Source of the DNA: Apostichopus japonicus
Lineage: Eukaryota > Echinodermata > Holothuroidea > Aspidochirotida > Stichopodidae
DNA length: 64,000 nt
Reading direction: 5' to 3'
NCBI RefSeq assembly: GCF_037975245.1
Contig: NC_092573.1
Location: 9,646,001 to 9,710,000, forward strand
Shown here: positions 58,915-64,000 of the stretch, piece after piece
Numbering within the stretch: the first letter of the stretch is position 1
Layout of the letters: every line of letters begins with the position of its first letter
Made by a program: the position numbers and the translations under genes
Notes under the pieces: generated by a model
Told to the model about the DNA's origin: nothing
The model's input: the letters and a program-made list of their open reading frames with translations, nothing else
Database searches by the model: none

Positions 58915-60042
58915 GCCTAATTATAGCCTATATATATAGAGCCTATTTATAGCCTATATATAAACATATATATACAAATACATATGGTCTATGATGTTGG
59001 GACATACCAGTTATGATATTGTCACATCAGTATAAAGTGTTTTACGACACCAGATTAAACGTACAATAGCATATGATAATTGAGCGTTGATGACTTAATT
59101 ACATTCTAACTATATTAGCTTTGCGTCAGAAGGACAGTTCCTTATCAATGAGGACAGACTGATAATAAGGGAGAACATTAAAATGTCATGCGTCGTTACA
59201 AGAACTCTGCATGAAAGATAACATATTATATTTTCTCGGAATTACTTTTTGTGTCTCTTCAACAACTTAGTTTATCTTTACGTAAAGTTTTATATGCATG
59301 GATATCACCCGACTTACCTAAATGTACAGGTAAATATTCTTGTTATTCTTCATTTAATTTATTTGGTAAAAACTAACTGAAACTCTTACTTGATTGTCAA
59401 CAATATGGTGGCTTAGCTTCGGTGTCAGTTTTATGCCGGCTTATATCTGTATATACATTAACATAAGGTTATTAACTTGCAAAACCAACCAGTGGCTATA
59501 TATATAGTACATACATATTTACAATATACAGTACTCCGGTACTTTATTTACCCAAATCTATTTAAATTTTATGCGTCTTTTTAAAATATGTCAACCTTAA
59601 ACAAATATGACAAATCTTTCATATTTACATACCCTTATTATAATTATTTCTTGTGTAAAGTACAAATGGTGTGGTAAGATCGTTTTCCGTAAGGGAGTTT
59701 TGAGTTCGAGGGGGAAGGCATATAGGCGTTGAAACAGAGGACAGGGATAAGAATTTTTTACTGCTCATTAATGTGTAATTGTGGAAAGCGTTCTCTGGCG
59801 CTGCAGTTCGCGACATAAATGTTGTTAATTTACATATATATTTATAATGTGTTAATGTGCTGATGCTGATAAAGAGCAAAGAACGTGTTCGATTTTGTTC
59901 CTGCAGGCATCCGTAGTTATTTTGTGTTGAGCGGTAATGATGAGTGATGTGTGAGTGAATCCTTGCCTATGGACAGAGTGTCGAAAAAACTCTTTGCGAC
60001 CGGAATGTGTGAAGTCACTATCGACTGAACACATGGTCTGAG

Positions 60043-60073
60043 CATGGAGGTAAAAACAGTTTTTACCTCCATG
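60043..60073. repeat. Perfect 31-bp palindrome flanked by direct repeats
   Basis: catggaggtaaaaac, a central a, then its inverse gtttttacctccatg. atggtctgag occurs just before (60033-60042) and again at its right edge (60071-60080). Confidence 0.95.
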
Positions 60074-63000
60074 GTCTGAGGAGGTGATTTTCTCCTAATA
60101 TTGAATGTACGAATGCTTTTAAGAGACATACTAATATTTTCTTTAAAAAAAAATAACGTATTATTTTAAACTAGCGCCATCGTTTCGCTGTTCTAGTAGG
60201 GTTCACTTTATTTTTCCTAAGTGGAGTAAATGGTTTATCGAGATTCATTTATAATCTTCTTTTCAGCAAAACGACCAGTCGATCATTTTAGTAAATTGTT
60301 GATGTTCTCAACTTTTGCTAAGTATGCAGGCAGCCTGCAGTTGTTGGTTGAGGTGAACGTCAGTGATGAAACCTTCATACCTGACAAAAATACACTTTTT
60401 GAGTTCTGGTTGCCATCGTATTACTTGTGCAAAACAATGGGTTATCATTCTGATGAACAATGAAAGGCTATACCAGTACTGGAATGTTAACTGGCGCGGG
60501 TTATGGCCAACATATAGTAATATGAATTATGGGATCTAACACTCTTCATTTACACGACTTTGATATATGGACTGTCAGTAAATTCTTTGCCACCTTTACT
60601 TCAAACTGAAGAAAAACGAAACCAAAGGAATAAAAATGCGTGTATACGATTGCTGGCATTTGTGATGGATTTGTCGAAATCTATAGTGATACTATAATCT
60701 TGTCCTCTGCATGCAAGTTTATGTCCCGAAAAAACATTACTATATAATTTGATTCCGTCGAAAAAAGGGACTATAGGAAATATGATGAAAGTATAGACAT
60801 CTGTCCACTCAAAAATAGAAGCCAAGAAGTTGTATGTACTGTCTTGATGTACTGCATTATAAAATTAAGAATTGTCGCTCATGATAAAACTGTTTTCAAA
60901 GTTGAAATATGATTATAAATTGAAACTCCGTCACTTTTCGTTGTGTTGATAGTATGCATTACTTTTATCAATCCATGTACTGCTGACGCAAGACGGTAAT
61001 CACCTGAGATTTATCCGGTTACAAAAACCTGATTACTCATGTATTGAGAGTTATTAATTTTTTTAATTAAGACGATGGAATGACTCCCCATATATGCAGA
61101 AGAGCTAGTTGTTAATAAATTCCAATCAAGCTATTCTTCTCGGAAAACAATATAGTTTTGAGATTGTTATTTTCAAGGAATTCAACTGTAAAGACAAAGA
61201 GAGTCAACAATGGCATGCGTTGAAACAAATATGATAAACTATTCCGATTCTGGTATAATTGCACCCGTAAGAAGAATGCCCACAACATTATACTGCCCCC
61301 CCCCCCACCACCACCAGAACACAAATACATACATATTGCTGTATCGAAAATTCTCTGATTTGCAATATATAATTGTCATCAAGCTGTGTATAGAATACAT
61401 AAGTTTCTTTATTTATTATAATACAACATCAAGACACTTATAACATTAATCTGATATTGGCCAAAAACCTTTAGAGGAGTTTGTCAGTGTTTGGGCAGTA
61501 GTTTACCAATTCTTATATAAGAAACCGTCTTTGATTTAATGGTTACATAAAGGGGATATAGCCCCCCCCCCCCCCGCCCGTCACCCAACTTACCTCCCCC
61601 ACCCGTCTCTTACGTATGTATACTTGCATCATGAATGTAAGTTTGACACTGAAGAACGAGACTGGACTTAACGACTAATTACTACATAAGTTCAGGTAAT
61701 ATCTGGCCTTTGAATCACCCGACTGGAGGTCTCGGTAAATAATTATTCCAGCAAAGACTAATTTTGACATTCATCAAAAGTTCTTGGATAATCAATTCGA
61801 ATGTCCCCAACACGCTAGTATACACCGCCTCACTTTGGCTGCGCTTTTCCTCCATAACCATCCTCACTAATGGTTCACAGTTATTACAAATAGGACTCCA
61901 TGACCATCTACGTAATCTCATGGCCCTTCCTTTGTCAAGCTATAATGTCAAAACTAATATATACACGGAATAGATCTCCACTTTACGTTAAAGTTTATGA
62001 CAAGGGCACATGCTTCGTCTGTGAAAACTATATTCCACTCAAACACCATGCAAAGTTAGTCTGATTACGATTTCGTAACCACGTGGGTTTTTTTTCTTTT
62101 TTTTTCTTGTTTTTTTTTTTTTCTATTTTTGTCATAACAGACACTAATTATTGATTACTCTTCACGGACGATAGTCCACCCTAAATGTCAATTTAAATGT
62201 CCATCAAGCTGATCAATACTTTTAAAATTTTTGGATTAATCGAGCAAGCTTATAATTGTCTTCGTTAGTTTTTAACCATACATTAGATCTGCTTTGATTA
62301 CAAAACAGTCGTGTCCCTAGTAACAAACCTTGGTTCCGTAATAGCGTATAAAGTACAGTTTATTTACTCAGAGATTAATGAAGCGAACACCTTTCAAAAG
62401 GAAACGAAGCGAACATTTTCTAGCTGGGAGTCAAACAATACAGTGTGAATCTACGAGAGATGATAGGTCTCTTCCAATAGGCTAAATTTCTGGAGTAGTT
62501 TTTTTTCCCCTTCTTCTTCTGACTCTTTAGATAGCAGACAGTTGGACATGGTACATCATTACGTGAGGAACTGAGTAACTGAATCAACGTTTACATGTAT
62601 CGGAGCAATTTAAGGTATGTATAAAGAACATCTTGACAATTTCAGTAGATTCTGTTAAAGAAAAAAGAGACAAAATAGTATGTTTTTTTTGTTGTTTTTT
62701 TTTACTTCTTGTGTGTACTTCTTCTTAATACAAGCTGTTATATAATACTTTTATTGCTAAATCATACGTCTCTCTACGACATTTTAATGTTCGACATTTG
62801 AACATGATTCAGGTTTATTATCATTTTTTTTCTTGTAGCACACGGAATCTCAAATAGGACATTTGTGGTCTTGGTCTCAGTAAAGGTGTACATAGTATCC
62901 CAACTCCCTGATTATTTAATTTCTTTGCCGGAATTGTTTCCTTCTCACATCGGTTTGAGACTGTATCAGTCAACAAGACTTGTCTGATAATGTTGTATGA

Positions 63001-63091
63001 TAATGTTGTATGATGATGTTGTCTGATGATGTTGTCTGATGATCGATCAACACGTAAAACTCTGAGTAACAACTAATATAGTGTTCCATTA

Positions 63092-63093
<2 letters not shown>

Positions 63094-63158
<65 letters not shown>
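63094..63158. repeat. (TA)n microsatellite
   Basis: About 65 bases of TA. On the reverse strand it is the tail of the SINE-3-like copy at 63165. Confidence 0.96.
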
Positions 63159-63161
<3 letters not shown>

Positions 63162-63164
63162 GAA

Positions 63165-63302
63165 ACTCGTAATGAGTTGGAAAATCAAGAACAGTGAAAA
63201 ACAGGCGTTTGTCACCTGTATCGAACAATACTAGTTCTGTTTTCGTGACATATTTGCCTTACTCTAGAGATCAAACATAATTCTAAACAACTCGAAATCA
63301 TT
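63165..63302 (-). mobile_element. SINE-3-related body, copy 2
   Basis: The reverse complement reads tgtttgatctctagagtaag, cagaactagtattgttcgat, caaacgcctgtttttcactg and ends ctcattacgagtttcaatt before (TA)n. It matches 58553-58660 and the 3' end of 58780-58816. Confidence 0.7.
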
Positions 63303-64000
63303 TGTGATTCCTAAAGCCGGATCTCGAAAGAGATACTTTGAACAGACTTTTGTTAATGAAATGGATTATACTCCTAAATTATCCCGCCTTAAGAGTAAGT
63401 TAAATATGTGGTCCACTCGTGATTTGACCCCTATTGGTAGGATAACAATTGTTAAAACCTTAGGTCTTTCTCAGCTTGTTTTTCTTTTTCAAGTTCTTCC
63501 GGACCCCCCATTGAACTTTCTGAAGAATCTTGAGACTGTCCTCTTTCGTTTTATTTGGGCTGGAAGACCAGATAAGATTAAGCGTAATACTTTAATTGGT
63601 TCAATCGAACATGGCGGCTTAAAAGCAATTCACATTGGTTCCTTTATCCAGGATCTCAAATGTACTTGGGTTAAAAGGTACATTAATGATATAACGGCTT
63701 ATTGGAAGTTATTTTTTGATTTGCATTTAAAGAAGTATGGGAAAGAATTGTTATTTAAATGTAATTATCAAACTAGTGATGTTTTAATTGATAACAAATT
63801 TATAAGAGATGTCTGTCGAGCTTGGTCATGCTATTTCTTTAAAAAAACCGTGGCCAATTTTCGAAATGAAATTATTTGGAATAATTCAGCTTTGAAAATT
63901 GATAGAAAGATTTTCTTCTATAAATTCATGTATGAAAAGGGCGTCATTAAGGTGGGAGATTTGTTGGACGGCAACGGTTATTTATTATCTTTAGCTAGTT
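63265..64000 (+). mobile_element. LINE ORF2 3' portion (L1/Tx1-like), runs off the window
   Basis: One frame is open from 63265 to the end of the window, about 245 codons without a stop. It contains RLKSKLNMWSTRDLTPIGRI, TIVKTLGLSQLVFLFQVLP, FIWAGRPDKIKR, EHGGLKAIHIGSFIQDLK and later VGDLLDGNGYLLS. The order KLNxWxxRxLTxxGRxxIxKxLxLS ... FIWxGRxxKI ... GGLxxI is the region after the RT core in L1/Tx1-clade LINEs. The catalytic RT core itself is not in the window, so the copy begins inside the ORF and is probably 5'-truncated, next to the SINE-3 copy. The long intact frame suggests it is young. Confidence 0.88.

Overview
This is a window of animal nuclear DNA: AT-rich, with spliced GT-AG genes, tRNA-derived SINEs, LINE remnants, DNA transposons, long (TA)n runs and minisatellites. 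The three host genes encode metazoan proteins. Gene structure and repeat style suggest a marine invertebrate, perhaps an invertebrate deuterostome such as an echinoderm, but nothing in the window fixes the species.

Layout. (1) 1923-3366, + strand: the last three coding exons of an adiponectin-receptor (PAQR) gene whose upstream exons are not in view. (2) 3883-4833: a 24-bp minisatellite that is one open reading frame; then about 9 kb with no recognisable gene. (3) 13562-29890, - strand: a complete SUGP1-type splicing factor (SURP + G-patch), 11 coding exons, every junction in phase, 509 aa. Its introns carry three antisense LINE fragments, two tandem arrays and a 5.58-kb hAT transposon (22259-27840) with 13-bp terminal repeats, a perfect 8-bp target duplication and an intact two-exon BED-finger transposase. 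(4) 29897-35737: SUGP1 upstream region and SLC24 downstream region, with a foldback-like repeat and a frameshifted LINE. (5) 35738-57946, - strand: a complete K+-dependent Na+/Ca2+ exchanger (SLC24/NCKX), 9 coding exons, 508 aa. (6) 57947-64000: SINE copies with (TA)n tails, and the 3' part of a LINE open reading frame that runs off the end.

The most unusual material is in the SLC24 introns. Several non-autonomous DNA transposons with CAG-NGGCGTAGC-like ends and 8-bp target duplications (44338-47199, 45088-46905, 45682-46338, 52805-53181, 55859-56141, 56676-57546), plus two with 5-bp duplications (50126-54237, 52115-53980), sit inside or beside each other. Seven copies of a conserved ~100-bp module, containing a GCGCCAACC/GGTGGCGC hairpin, lie in or beside these elements. 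In six of the seven the module sits just inside one terminus with the same polarity. This module is my best candidate for an undescribed functional sequence. Other notable points are a Glu at a normally Asp ion-binding position in the exchanger, a His at the second catalytic Asp position of the hAT transposase, and a single SURP domain in SUGP1.

The three host genes are unrelated in pathway (adipokine-type receptor, pre-mRNA splicing, Ca2+ transport) and each is transcribed on its own; no operon logic applies.
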